A DNA stretch of 64,000 bases from Panopea generosa (lineage: Eukaryota; Mollusca; Bivalvia; Adapedonta; Hiatellidae): the NCBI GenBank assembly GCA_029582155.1, contig CM055897.1:6108661-6172660 (forward strand), given 5' to 3'. Shown here in pieces: positions 22,701 to 33,430 of this stretch; the first letter of the stretch is position 1, and each line of letters begins with the position of its first letter. The translations under genes and the position numbers were made by a program. The notes below the pieces were generated by a model, which had not been told where the DNA came from, did no database searches, and saw only the letters and a list, made by a program, of their open reading frames with translations.

Positions 22701-24764
22701 GCGGTTCTACGCACAATGATGAAACAGAAGTATGTTAGCCCTTTACTTCATATAGACGCCTTTTGACACCTCTAATATTGAAAGCATTAATTCACTACGT
22801 ATCAGCAATGGGTGAATTATGTTTATATTAACTGACAGAGTGGAAAACAGTGCAGGAAGTGTTCAAATTGCAATCTGAACTCTTCCTGCACTGTTTTCAA
22901 TGACCTTCTGTGATTGGTGTGGGAAAACGTGTATCTATGGAGTAAAGGGTTAATTTGGTCACTGACCATTTTAGTTCTAACAATTTGTACAAGTCATGCC
23001 CAATGTTTTCCCAAAATGAAGAACTAGTAATGAACATATATGGTTGTTATTGGTGTTGTTTGTTTGTTGTTTGTTTGTTGCTGTTGTATGGTGTTTAGCA
23101 TCGCTTTTAACAGTTTGTTAGTCATATCGCCAGGGTGTCTTCCATTGAGATGGTATATCAAGTGCTACAAACTGGAGTATCATGTCGCAGACACATGGCC
23201 AATCTCCTTGGCAGAGTTATTGTTAATTACACTCCTTTCATGAATGTAATGAGCTGAATGTGTTAGAGAGTGACACATGGTATGATACCCCACCCAGTCA
23301 CATTTTACTGACACCGGGCTGACCAGTCTTTAATTATCCTCTAAATGATGAGCACAAAGTGAGGAAACTTCTAGTACCATTTTTCAAGTTTTTGGTATGA
23401 CCAGACCAGGGATCTAACCAACTATCTTCCGCATGCAAGTTGGACGCTCTACCACGAGACCATGCTACGTAATTATATGGATAGAGCTGCTTGCTCAAAG
23501 ACATTCCATATGGTTCTTATGAAGAACTGAGCCCAAAACCCAAAGATGTTCAGTCCGTCACTGTACCATGCACCTCACAGAACCCCTGCACCCTTCTTCT
23601 ATAATAAAACTGTGTCTTGTTAGCTCAGGCATGAGTTTAAATCCTTGCCTAATCACATCCTTCGTTATGATTGAAATAAGACATTGTGACATTCATCTCT
23701 CACTGCTGATTCAAGTGGAAAAGTTATCAGTTATTCACGGCATGAGTTGTGCTCAAGTATTGGTTAACCGTCCATGATCCCAGAAAAAAGTGGTTAGGTT
23801 AAGTGATTCAGTGGCGTAAAATGACATTTAAAATTCAAACAAGCAAACTCCTTTCATAGTGTTGCATTTAATGATCACAGTTAATGTTGTCTATATTGTT
23901 ACAGTTTAACTGAGGCCCAGATACGTGTGATTGACAAATACGACAAGATTGCACAGAAGGATATATCGGGCTCGCATTTCTTCCACACGGACAACTCTGG
24001 AAGTAAGTAACACTGGTATCAATATCCTGACCAGATACTTTACCGTCACATAGTTTATAACAGCACAGCCTTTATTTGTTGGTCTTTCAATGGTTTCACA
24101 GGAATTATATTTTATATTTAAGTTCAAGGTACATCAGGATATATAGACAGCCTTCATTGTAATTATACCTTGATAATGCAATAAGTAACACTTTGTTGTT
24201 GTAAATTGTGAGTTTGATGTCCACTCGGAGCTAATGTTACTAAACTGGTGTTACTAAACGTCGATTACTGGTGTTACTTAACACTGTACTGTTACTGAAA
24301 CTATCTGTTATATTTAAATACAAATTTTTAATTTCAGGAAACAATTTTGTTTCTACTGCCATGGATGACTTTATCAAGCCGGAATCTATGACTGGAGGTA
24401 TGTATAATAAATTTGACTTTTAGTAATACATGTCGAAAAATAAACATTGATTTCAAAATACAATATCTACCATTATTTATCTTTGTGACATATTTACCAT
24501 ATATATATATTTTTTCTGCTTATTTATTACTTTTAATTTCAACTAGATGTAACACCAGCCCTACTGTTTCTGCCATATGCATCTGTGTACATATTAGGCC
24601 ATAGGATTTAATGATTGTTGAACCATTGTGGCTCCCCCTATACACACCCATCAATTAACACTACTACCACCCCTTCTTATTAATGAACTGTTTAATTACT
24701 TCATATACATATTAGTGAAGTATTTTTTTTCTTTTCAGGGAGAAAATTCCTTGCTGCCAGGTAA
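7723..24764 (+). CDS. 12-exon gene for an unidentified 432-residue protein with xHFxxG repeats (possibly axonemal)
   Basis: Exons: 7723-7829, 8012-8124, 10332-10375, 11118-11228, 11497-11583, 14945-15053, 17558-17700, 18298-18496, 19611-19812, 23905-24002, 24338-24397, 24739-24764 (stop TAA 24762-24764). All junctions are GT-AG, phases match throughout and the total is 1299 bases. The start is the least certain part. ATG at 7723 (A at -3) is in frame with GNFVTTCNDDYGP, but two short upstream ATGs exist, and 7747/7748 could instead be an acceptor. The exon-1 donor at 7829/7830 (gtacgt) is chosen for phase; the nearby gtatgg at 7834 would force a different frame. There is no signal peptide or membrane segment. 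An acidic EEEEDEW segment lies in exon 2. The pattern HFxxG…S/T…[DK]F occurs in exons 3-4 (HFHFGHD…EKDF), 8 (HFVVGYN…QMKF) and loosely in 10-11 (HFFHTDN…MDDF), with a shorter SKFGVSSSSVDF in exon 5. Such short aromatic/glycine repeats remind me of SAXO/TEX45-type axonemal proteins; this is low-confidence inference. If the CAGgtaaaa at the end were a donor instead, the gene would continue. Confidence 0.65.
8125..10331 (+). other. intron 2 of the 12-exon gene
   Basis: Mostly unassigned AT-rich sequence. A candidate element may lie at about 9555-10090: its left edge 'ggctgcgttcagttcggtt' and right edge 'gtgctgaacgaagtccgg' resemble the ends of the shorter element at 13228-13352. Confidence 0.35.
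10376..11117 (+). other. intron 3 of the 12-exon gene
   Basis: No repeat family recognised. The donor is CACgtgagt and the acceptor tctgtttcag. Confidence 0.4.
11576..11675 (+). repeat. tandemly copied exon-intron boundary
   Basis: The last bases of exon 5 and its donor (AATACAGG|gtaagtag, from 11576) recur in the intron at 11625 and 11660 as AATACAGGGTAGGTAG, with 'gaaacaatgtatgta' spacers between. The copies are 49 and 35 bases apart. They form two decoy 5' splice sites. Confidence 0.7.
12045..12700. repeat. foldback repeat built from GCATTT/GCAATT words
   Basis: An imperfect inverted repeat pairs 'ttctatttgtgaaacgcaaa' (about 12108) with 'cgcattcacaaaagaattcc' (about 12244). On the right it is followed by, and on the left preceded by, runs of short words such as GCATTTAGCAATT and GCATTTCG, which recur at 12600-12690. 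It resembles a non-autonomous foldback element with simple-repeat arms. No terminus or target duplication could be fixed. Confidence 0.5.
12921..13175. repeat. degenerate short-period repeat
   Basis: Loose repetition of 'caattaaatacaaa' and 'atatgcca/atatgtca' phrases at roughly 35-40-base spacing. It looks like an old minisatellite. Confidence 0.35.
13228..13352. mobile_element. small foldback element (GTTCAG termini)
   Basis: The left edge GGGGCTGAGTTCAG and the right edge GTGCTGAACGCACCC are inverted relatives. It shares edges with the possible longer copy at 9555-10090 in intron 2, so it may be an internally deleted member of the same family. Confidence 0.35.
13353..14944 (+). other. distal part of intron 5
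   Basis: No recognisable repeat or coding sequence apart from short direct repeats near 13655-13690 ('tttatacaaaggcagtatag' twice). It ends at acceptor ttttatcag. Confidence 0.35.
15326..17525 (+). repeat. 24-bp minisatellite in intron 6, about 90 units
   Basis: The core unit contains 'gtgttagttagtgctatata' or 'gtgttaattagtgctatata'. The array is orderly at the left (15340-15720) and increasingly degenerate to the right. It stops about 32 bases before the exon-7 acceptor at 17557, leaving only a short branch-point region (tctaac near 17534) unaltered. The 121-residue minus-strand frame here is a by-product of the 24-bp period. Confidence 0.95.
17995..18205 (-). mobile_element. tRNA-derived SINE, family C
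   Basis: On the minus strand, a tRNA-like head (box A near 'cagtggtagaac', box B near 'gggttcaatatcc') lies at the high-coordinate end. It is followed by a body with 'acactttatcagcatatgc' and 'gaacgtgatttgtctaagtc'. Related copies occur at 18700-18895 and 48280-48545. Confidence 0.65.
18700..18895 (-). mobile_element. tRNA-derived SINE, family C
   Basis: Shares the body 'aacaagttctaacaactta' and the head-side phrase 'gatcttaggtccgatg' with the copy at 17995-18205, same orientation, clearly diverged. Confidence 0.6.
18896..19210 (+). other. part of intron 8, unassigned
   Basis: AT-rich; nothing recognised. Confidence 0.3.
19215..19400 (+). mobile_element. SINE body, family B (uninterrupted copy)
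   Basis: Contains 'ctcaccgctgaatcaaactt', 'gtactggttaaccttctggg' and 'gatcgtctgttagccctcga'. This copy preserves the intact TTAA that is occupied by a MITE in the relative at 41660-42010. Other copies are at 23665-23825 and 49690-49935 (reverse). Confidence 0.65.
19861..22330 (+). repeat. 33-bp minisatellite in intron 9, about 74 units
   Basis: The unit contains 'cctgcagggtattg' followed by 'agagcacactgt' and 'gtatag'. It starts about 50 bases after the exon-9 donor at 19813. Most units carry CTGCAG. Since 33 is divisible by three and the unit is largely stop-free, long frames appear on both strands in several phases (up to 463 residues); none has independent coding support. The right third is more homogeneous (TATATAGCCTGCAGGGTATT type), suggesting recent local expansion. 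Confidence 0.97.
22345..22530 (-). mobile_element. tRNA-Leu/Ser-like SINE, family D
   Basis: On the minus strand the head reads 'ccatggccaagtggtctaag' and, after a long variable region, 'gaggtttgaatcccac', the layout of a type II tRNA. The body end 'ttatggcatatcctgtttta' matches copies at 34000-34110, 42990-43065 and 56290-56545. Confidence 0.6.
22735..22953. mobile_element. piggyBac-like foldback MITE, copy 1
   Basis: Left edge TTAGCCCTTTACTTCAT (first base group mutated from TTAA), right edge ATGGAGTAAAGGGTTAA with TTAA at 22950-22953. The interior stem pairs AACAGTGCAGGAAGTGTTCA with its complement around 22852-22900. Same family as 41704-41936, 42725-42982, 51573-51736 and 59440-59671. 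Confidence 0.8.
23045..23480 (-). mobile_element. tRNA-derived SINE, family A, interrupted
   Basis: The minus-strand head at 23400-23470 ('tggtctcgtggtagagcgtc', box B in 'ggttagatccctgg') leads to the body and a tail of GTTTGTTTGTTG-type repeats at 23050-23090. The body is split by about 80 bases bounded by two copies of GACACATGG (23190-23198 and 23272-23280). Confidence 0.7.
23665..23825 (+). mobile_element. SINE body, family B
   Basis: Contains 'ctgctgattcaagtgg', 'tattggttaaccgtccatga' and 'gtggttaggttaagtgattc', matching the copies at 19215-19400 and 41500-41650. Confidence 0.55.
24003..24337 (+). other. intron 10 of the 12-exon gene
   Basis: No repeat family recognised. Around 24235-24300 there are three rough 'gttactaaac' repeats. 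Confidence 0.45.
24398..24738 (+). other. intron 11 of the 12-exon gene
   Basis: AT-rich, no feature recognised; ends with a strong pyrimidine tract and AG (ttttcttttcag). Confidence 0.45.
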
Positions 24765-24999
24765 AAGTAAACGCAACTGTGAATTAAGGGAGACCATTCT
24801 GATGTAACTTGAAAGGAAGGAAAACCATAGTTGTGTCCCTTTATAACAAGAGAAACGAGGGGCGGGGGACCGTGCTCTTACTATAGAATATACATGTATG
24901 CAGCATTAACACAGTGTGGATTAATAATATAATTTAAGGGATAATATTTTTCAATTTTAACAGTTTTCTTTGATGTTTAAATCTAAGTAATATAGATAT

Positions 25000-25005
25000 A
25001 ATAAA
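25000..25005 (+). terminator. candidate polyadenylation signal of the 12-exon gene
   Basis: AATAAA lies 236 bases after the stop codon at 24764, the first canonical hexamer I found in the 3' flank. Confidence 0.5.
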
Positions 25006-25640
25006 ATTGAAAACTTCCAAAATGAATCTTGAATAATGCACACAAACAAACAATTATATAATTATGTTTTCATGGATAAGCCCATGTTTTATAACAGTCT
25101 GTGCTCCAGATGTATTCTTTAAAGTGGCATTCAGTATAGATGAGAGCAAAATGATTGTCATGACTTTTATGTGCATAACTTACTATCAAGTTGTTGTTGT
25201 TGTTGTTGTTGTTATTGTGTTACTAGACTTTTTAAATCATTATTAAGTGTTATAGTGAAAATCCTTGTTACAACCATTTTACATTATTACAGTATTACTT
25301 TCTTATATACATACTCTACATTTTCTGTTTTATTAAGAATGTACTATTTTAATTTTCAAATAAATTCATTATCAGTTTACATGATCGGTTATTGTTATTA
25401 TCAATTTATTACCATTTTTACCCACATGCAATCAGTAAAGGAAATTGTTTCAATTGTTTGTTGTTGTTTTTGTTTTGTTTTTTAAATTGTTATTGTTATA
25501 AAGACAGGATGTTTACCTGGTGACTGAAAACTAAAATTAACATTGAACAACAAGGCTGTCCAGAAACAGGACAATAACAATTCAGTGAACATTTGAGCAA
25601 AATCTATTAGGTACATTATGAGAACATGTTTAAAAAAGTT
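25006..25640. other. AT-rich 3' flank
   Basis: Contains a (GTT)n tract at 25190-25216; otherwise nothing recognised. Confidence 0.35.
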
Positions 25641-25895
25641 TACAATGGACAACATACACAGGTGATCAGAAATACAGTCAACCTTTGCATTTTAGCAGAC
25701 ACCTCTATTAAGCAGCCACTTGTCTTAAACAGCCACATTTGTGAATTCCCATATCTTTGCTTTCAGAGCAAATTAACCTGTATTAAGCAACAACCTGTCT
25801 TAAAAGTCCACTTTTGATCCTTCTCTTGACTGTCTGCTAAAGGTAAATTTAACTGTATTAACAATGGACGACAAGCACTGGTGATCAGAAATATT
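25640..25895 (+). mobile_element. dispersed repeat with 'cctctattaagcagccac' core
   Basis: The core phrases 'cctctattaagcagccactt' and 'ctgtattaagcaacaacctg' belong to a repeat type I have seen in many marine invertebrate genomes. It is bracketed by two related 30-base segments, each with GGTGATCAGAAATA (25661 and about 25881). Confidence 0.45.
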
Positions 25896-26997
25896 AAAAT
25901 TTACTTATTCATGCTATTTTAACAATTTAATTGGTTAGATAGAGGTAAAGCCAATTTAATTCAAACCCATCATCCAGATTTGATGCTTATTTAGTAAATT
26001 TGACGGCCTCTCAATTCAATCAGTACTGGTGATTGCCTGGAAACAGACTCAAGAGTTGACAAAACATCTGATTTCCTAATCAAGGTAAAATAAACAAACT
26101 GAAATACATATATATGTATATATATTCAGCAGAAAGACCATGTTTTAGCACTGTAAAATGATAATTTTCTCTACTGTATTTACTATTTCTATCATTTATG
26201 CATCCTTCACAGTTATGATGCTCCTGAAAGATGTTTTGTTAGAGTAATGATTTTCCCTATCATATAATTATGATAATATATATATTATTTAGCATTCATT
26301 GAAACCTTACCAGTATATTTCAGATACAACTCCATGTTAGGAAATTGCTACTGTTACAAATACAATAAGTAATTAAATATCTTCCGTTTGCATGTTTTGT
26401 TTGCTGGAAATCACCGTACAATATTGGACCAGCTGTAATGGTGTCACATGTTTCACACCTGCCAGTAAGCCTTCTGGCCAATATCAGGTTGTATGTAATG
26501 AGATGTGTCACATCCTGTTCCGGTAGTTGTAATATGATTACAGTGTTTATTGTGAAACACGACATATTTACATATACTTGCAACAGCCTGCACCATTCTG
26601 CCACTACAACATAGTTATACATCTGCGTGCATGTACATGCATGTGGCATTAAACATTATATATAAGCAGTTACCATACCTGATACTACTATTACTTACAC
26701 TGTGCTCACAGTGGGTATGTTGAATTGTATGCATACTTGGAATCTGAAGATTCTAGGTTCAAGTTCAATTTGAACCACTTACAGTGTGTGTGCATGTTTG
26801 CAGGTGTTGATGGATTGGGGGCGGTTTAAGTTTAATTTGTACCTGTGTGTGTGTATTTGTATTGCTGTATCACTGCCTGGGTGTTTGAGGAGGTGGGGTT
26901 GGGGGTCAAGACAAATCTAAAACCACTGTACCACCCTGTGTGTTGGGTCAAGGTTTCAAGTCCTACTTTGTGTATGCGGGGTTCAAATCCGATTTGC
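25896..26997. other. unassigned intergenic sequence
   Basis: Nothing firmly recognised. Near 26750-26780 and 26980-27000 there are 'ggttcaa' phrases that could be remnants of a tRNA-like box B preceding the next array. Confidence 0.3.
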
Positions 26998-29735
26998 ACC
27001 ACTTTACCACCGAGTAAACCATGTGAGGCTCTGGTTAATTTTGCTTAATTATGTGTCAGTTCATACCACTGAGTGTACCATGTGAGATTCTGGTTAATTT
27101 TGCTCCATTATGTGTCAGTTCATACCACCGAGTATACCATGTGAGACTCTGGTTAATTTTGCTTCATTATGTATCAGTTCATACCACAGAATGTACCATG
27201 TGAGGTTCTGGTTAATTTTGCTCCATTATGTGTCAGTTCATACCACCGAGTGTACCATGTGAGATTCTGGTTAATTTTGCTCCATTATGTGTCAGTTCAT
27301 ACCACCGAGTGTACCATGTGAGATTCTGGTTAATTTTGCTCCATTATGTGTCAGTTCATACCACAGAATGTACCATGTGAGATTCTGGTTAATTTTGCTC
27401 CATTATGTATCAGTTCATACCACAGAATGTACCATGTGAGGTTCTGGTTAATTTTGCTCCATTATGTGTCAGTTCGTACCACCGAGTGTACCATGTGAGG
27501 GTCTGGTTAATTTTGCTCCATTATGTGTCAGTTCGTACCACCGAGTGTACCATGTGAGTGTCTGGTTAATTTTGCTCCATTATGTGTCAGTTCGTACCAC
27601 CGAGTGTACCATGTGAGGGTCTGGTTAATTTTGCTCCATTATGTGTCAGTTCATACCACCGAGTGTACCATGTGAGGGTCTGGTTAATTTTGCTCCATTA
27701 TGTATCAGTTCATACCACAGAATGTACCATGTGAGGTTCTGGTTAATTTTGCTCCATTATGTGTCAGTTCGTACCACCGAGTGTACCATGTGAGGGTCTG
27801 GTTAATTTTGCTCCATTATGTGTCAGTTCGTACCACCGAGTGTACCATGTGAGGGTCTGGTTAATTTTGCTCCATTATGTGTCAGTTCGTACCACCGAGT
27901 GTACCATGTGAGGGTCTGGTTAATTTTGCTCCATTATGTGTCAGTTCATACCACCGAGTGTACCATGTGAGATTCTGGTTAATTTTGCTCCATTATGTAT
28001 CAGTTCATACCACTGAGTGTACCATGTGAGGGTCTGGTTAATTTTGCTCCATTATGTGTCAGTTCATACCACCGAGTGTAACATGTGTGGGTCTGGTTTA
28101 TTTTGCTCCATTATGTGTCAGTTCATACCACCGAGTGTACCATGTGAGATTCTGGTTAATTTTGCTCCATTATGTGTCAGTTCATACCACCGAGTGTACC
28201 ATGTGAGGGTCTGGTTAATTTTGCTCCATTATGTGTCAGTTCATACCACCGAGTGTAACTTGTGTGGGTCTGGTTTATTTTGCTCCATTATGTGTCAGTT
28301 CATACCACCGAGTGTACCATGTGAGGGTCTGGTTTATTTTGCTCCATTATGTGTCAGTTCATACCACTGTGTGTACCATGTGAGAGTCTGGTTAATTTTG
28401 CTCCATTATGTGTCAGTTCATACCACCGAGTGTACCATGTGAGGGTCTGGTTAATTTTGCTCCATTATGTGTCAGTTTATACCACTGAGTTTACCATGTG
28501 AGGTTCTGGTTAATTTGCTCCATTATGTGTCAGTTCATACCACCGCGTGTACCATGTGAGGGTTTGGTTAATTTTGCTCCATTATGTGTCAGTTCATACC
28601 ACTGTGTGTACCATGTGAGATTCTTGTTAGTTTTGCTCTTTTATGTGTCAGTTCATATCACCAAGTTTACCATGTGAGATTCTTGTTAGTTTTGCTCCAT
28701 TATGTGTCAGTTCATACCACCGAGTTTACCATGTAAATGTCTGGTTAATTTTGTCCATTATGTGTCAGTTCATACCACCGAGTTTACCATGTGAATCTCT
28801 GGTTAATTTTGCTCCATTATGTGTCAGTTTATACCACAGAATGTACCATGTGAGATTCTTGTTTATTTTGCTCCATTATGTGTCAGTTCATACCACCAAG
28901 TGTACCATGTGAGGGTCTGGTTAATTTTGCTCCTTTATGTGTCAGTTCATACCACTGAGTGTACCATGTGAGGGTCTGGTTAATTTTGCTCCATTATGTG
29001 TCATTTTATACCACCAAGTTTACCATGTGAGATTCTTGTTAGTTTTGCTCCATTATGTGTCAATTCATATCACCAAGTGTACCATGTAAGGGTCTGGTTA
29101 ATTTTGCTCCGTTAAGTGTCAGTTAATACCACCGAGTTTACCATGTGAGATTCTTGTTAGTTTTGCTCCATTATGTGTCAATTCATACCACCGAGTGTAC
29201 CATGTGAGATTCTGGTTAATTTTGCTCTGTTATGTGTCAGTATATATCACCGAGTGTAACATGTGAGGGTCTGGTTAATTTTGCTCCATTATGTGTCAGT
29301 TTATACCACCGAGTTTACCATGTGAGATTCTTGTTAATTTTGCTCCATTATGTGTCAGTTCATACCACCGAGTGTACCATGTGAGGGTCTGGTTAATTTT
29401 GCTCCATTATGTGTCAGTTTATACCACCGAGTTTCCATGCGAGATTCAGTGTTAGTTTTGCTCCATTATGTGTTAGTTTATACCACCGATTTTACCATGT
29501 GAGATTCTTGTTAATTTTGCTCCATTATGTGTCAGTTTATACCACCGAGTTTACCATGTGAGATTCTTGTTAATTTTGCTCCATTATGTGTCAGGTTCAT
29601 ACCACCGAGTGTACTATGTGAGGGTCTGGTTAGTTTAGCTCCATTATGTGTCAGTTCATACCACCAAGTTTACCATGTGAGGGTATGGTTAATTTTGCTC
29701 CATCATGTGTCAGTTCATACCACTGTGTGTAAACC
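26998..29735 (+). repeat. 59-bp minisatellite, about 46 units
   Basis: The unit contains 'accatgtgagggtctggtta', 'attttgctccattatgtgtc' and 'agttcataccaccgagtgt'. The period of 59 is not a multiple of three, so short frames change phase between units. Variants (GTGAGATTCTGG against GTGAGGGTCTGG; CACAGAATG against CACCGAGTG) occur in local runs. Confidence 0.97.
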
Positions 29736-29842
29736 AATGGTCCAAATTCATTTTGTAGCACTGGAGTGTAGATCAAGTTTAATTTACACAACTGTTTATA
29801 GGTTGAGTTTAATTTCACCACTGAGTGTACTATGTTAGGTTA

Positions 29843-30461
29843 AGGACCAGTGTGATATAAACAAGCTTAGAGATTCATGTGTACATATATCATGGCTGAA
29901 CGCAGGTAAATATTTACAAGGACCACTGTGATATAAACAAGCTTAGAGATTCATGTGTACATATATCATGGCTGAATGCAGGTAAATATTTACAAGGATC
30001 ACTGTGATATAAACAAGCTTAGAGATTCATGTGTACATATATCATGGCTGAACGCAGGTAAATATTTACAAGGACCACTGTGATATAAACAAGCTTAGAG
30101 ATTCATGTGTACATATATCATGGCTGAACGCAGGTAAATATTTACAAGGACCACTGTGATATAAACAAGCTTAGAGATTCATGTGTACATATATCAGGGC
30201 TGAACGCAGGTAAATATTTACAAGGACCACTGTGATATAAACAAGCTTAGAGATTCATGTGTACATATATCATGGCTGAACGCAGGTAAATATTTACAAG
30301 GACCACTGTGATATAAACAAGCTTAGAGATTCATGTGTACATGTATCATGGCTGAACGCAGGTAAATATTTACAAGGACCACTGTGATATAAACAAGCTT
30401 AGAGATTCATGTGTACATATATCATGGCTGAACGCAGGTAAATATTTACAAGGACCAGTGT
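29843..30461 (+). repeat. 76-bp satellite, 8 near-identical units
   Basis: Units contain 'ggaccactgtgatataaaca', 'agcttagagattcatgtgta' and 'catggctgaacgcaggtaaa'. Only a handful of substitutions separate the eight copies, so this array is much younger than its neighbours. Confidence 0.97.
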
Positions 30462-30607
30462 GCTTAAAAATGTTACTGAATGGACTGAAAGAACAACAGA
30501 ACAACTGCTATATATCTCATAACACTGTATTTCAACACATCATCACCTAAAAATATCTTCGCCTTAACAGATAAATCAATCACAAATTACAATCACTATG
30601 TTAACAA

Positions 30608-30960
30608 GACATGTGTACAAATGTTATTTTTGTCACCAAGACATGTGTACAAATACTATTCTTGCTATCAAGACATGTGTACAAAGCTGATTTTGTCATC
30701 AAGTCGCGTGTTCAAATATTATTTCTGCCATCAAGACATGTGTACAAATGCTAAGTTTGCTTTTCAGACATGTGTACAAATGTTATTTCTGCCATCAAGA
30801 CATGTGTCCAAATGTTATTTCTTCCATCAAAACATGCATACAGATGCTAATCGGCTATCAAGAAATGTGTTTAAATGCTTTTATTGTCATCAAGTCATGT
30901 ATTCCAATGTGTTTTTTTTTTGTCATCAAGATGTGTACAATTATTTTTTATGTCATCAAG
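30608..30960 (+). repeat. 32-bp minisatellite, about 11 degenerate units
   Basis: The unit contains 'caagacatgtgtacaaatg' followed by a T-rich spacer ('ttatttctgccat'). It leads directly into the 41-bp array, which shares the same core. Confidence 0.85.
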
Positions 30961-32055
30961 TTATTATCAAGACATGTGTACAAATGTTAATTATATCAGA
31001 GACACTATCAAGACATGTGTACAAATGTTAATTATGTCACTGATACTATCAAGACATGTGTACAAATGTTAATTATGTCACAGACACTATCAAGACATGT
31101 GTACAAATGTTAATTATGTCACTGACACTATCAAGACATGTGTTCAAATGTTAATTATATCAGAGACACTATCAAGACATGTGTACAAATGTTAATCATG
31201 TCACTGACACTATCAAGACATATGTACAAATGTTAGTTATGTCACTGATACTATCAAGACATGTGTACAAATGTTAATTATGTCACTGACACTATCAAGA
31301 CATGTGTTCAAATGTTAATTATGTCACTGACACTATCAAGGATATGTGTTCAAATGTTAATTATGTCACTGACACTATCAAGACATGTGTACAAATGTTA
31401 ATAATGTCACTGTTACTATCAAGACATGTGTTCAAATGTTAATTATGTCACTGACACTATCAAGACATGTGTTCAAATGTTAATTATGTCACTGACACTA
31501 TCAAGACATGTGTTCAAATGTTCATTACATCACTGACACTATCAAGACGTGTACAAATGTTAATTATGTCACTGACACTATCAAGACATGTGTTCAAATG
31601 TTAATTATGTCACTGACACTATCAAGACATGTGTTCAAATGTTAATTATGTCACTGACACTATCAAGACATGTGTTCAAATGTTAATTATACCAGAGACT
31701 ACTATCAGGACATGTGTACAAATGTTAATCATGTCACTGACACTATCAAGACATGTGTACAAATGTTAATTATGTCACTGATACTATCAAGACATGTGTA
31801 CAAATGTTAATTATGTCACTGACACTATCAATACATGTGTACAAATGTTAATTATGTCACAGACACTATCAAGACATGTGTACAAATGTTTATTATGTCA
31901 ATAATACTATCAAGACATGTGTACAAATGTTAATTAAGTCACTGACACTATCAAGACATGTGTACAAATGTTAATTATGTCACAGACACTATGAAGACAT
32001 GTGTACAAATGCTAATTATGTCACAGACATTATTAAGACATGTGTATTTATGTTA
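30961..32055 (+). repeat. 41-bp minisatellite, about 26 units
   Basis: The unit contains 'atcaagacatgtgtacaaat' and 'gttaattatgtcactgacac'. It has the same core as the 32-bp array, with a longer spacer. Confidence 0.95.
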
Positions 32056-32854
32056 ATTATTATATCATTACATGCTTAATTAGAGGTATACCTATAAACT
32101 AAAGGTAATGTGTAAAAAAGTTTAAGAAATATTAACTGATCATTATCAGAATTTATCAGATAGTCACCTTTGACCTTTATGTATGAATTTGACTGTCAAG
32201 CTACTGATCAGGATGTCGAATCAATATGTGATCAAAAATTATAAATACTAATTGGCCTTTAACCTTCAAGGAAGTTGTTCATAACAGATCACCTTTAGAT
32301 GAGAAACATTTCTGTGAATCATTTTAATAATACCTACATTAGATTCAAAATTATAGCTCAAACATCAGTGAAAATGGAATAAGGGCATAGTTAGGGGAAA
32401 GTAAAATAAAATATAAATATGACCAATCTTGACAGAAATATGCATATGTTCGCTAGATATTATGTACTGCCCACATTTGAAGCTTCTTCATAGCTTGATA
32501 CAAAAATGTAGGAGAAGATATGGTCACAAATAATGTATGACAAATGTAAGAACATTTGGACGAGTTTATGGATGTACTAACCAAAAGAGAAACATGAGTA
32601 ATAACCATAAGTAATGTAAGTGCAAAAAACAAATCAGACATGTATGCGGCAGAAAGTGGATGCGGCAGAAAATGAAGCTGGTGAAGATGATAAGGCTATG
32701 GCAAAAGATCTTCATCTTTTTCAAAATAAAAATTCTGTAAATCAAAACTTGCATTATGAATATTCACTCTGTGACATTAATGTAGTAACAGCATGTATAC
32801 CAACAATAATCGTGACACAATGATAAAAATAACATATGCTTGACATTCTAACAT
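32056..32854. other. unique-looking gap between arrays
   Basis: AT-rich sequence without a recognised feature; short open frames (for example 32620-32823) have no support. Confidence 0.35.
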
Positions 32855-33430
32855 AAACATAATCCAGACATGTATACAATGTTCATTCTAACATTAACAT
32901 AATCAAGACATCAGTACAATGTTCATTCTATCACTTAAATAATCAAGACATGTGTACAATGTCCATTCTAACATAAACATAATCAAGACATGTATACAAT
33001 GTTCATTCTAACATTAACATATCCCAGACATGAGTACAATGTTCATTCTATCACTTAAATAATCAAGACATGTGTACAATGTTCATTCTAACATAAACAT
33101 AATCAAGACATGTATACAATGTCCATTATAACATAAACATAATCAAGACATGTGTACAATGTTCATTCTAGCATAAACATATCCCAGACATAAGTACAAT
33201 GTTCATTCTATCACTTAAATAATCAAGACATGTGTACAATGTTCATTCTATCACTTAGATAATCAAGATGTGTACAATGTTCATTCTAACATAAACATAA
33301 TCAAGACATGTATAAAATGTTCATTCTAACATTAACATTTCCCAGACATGAGTACAATGTTCATTCTATCACTTAAATAATCAAGACATGTGTACAATGT
33401 TCATTCTATCATTACATAATCAGGATGTTT
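32855..33430 (+). repeat. 40-bp minisatellite, about 14 units
   Basis: The unit contains 'aatcaagacatgtgtacaat' and 'gttcattctaacataaacat', with an alternate second half 'tctatcacttaaat'. The two unit types alternate in blocks. Confidence 0.95.
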
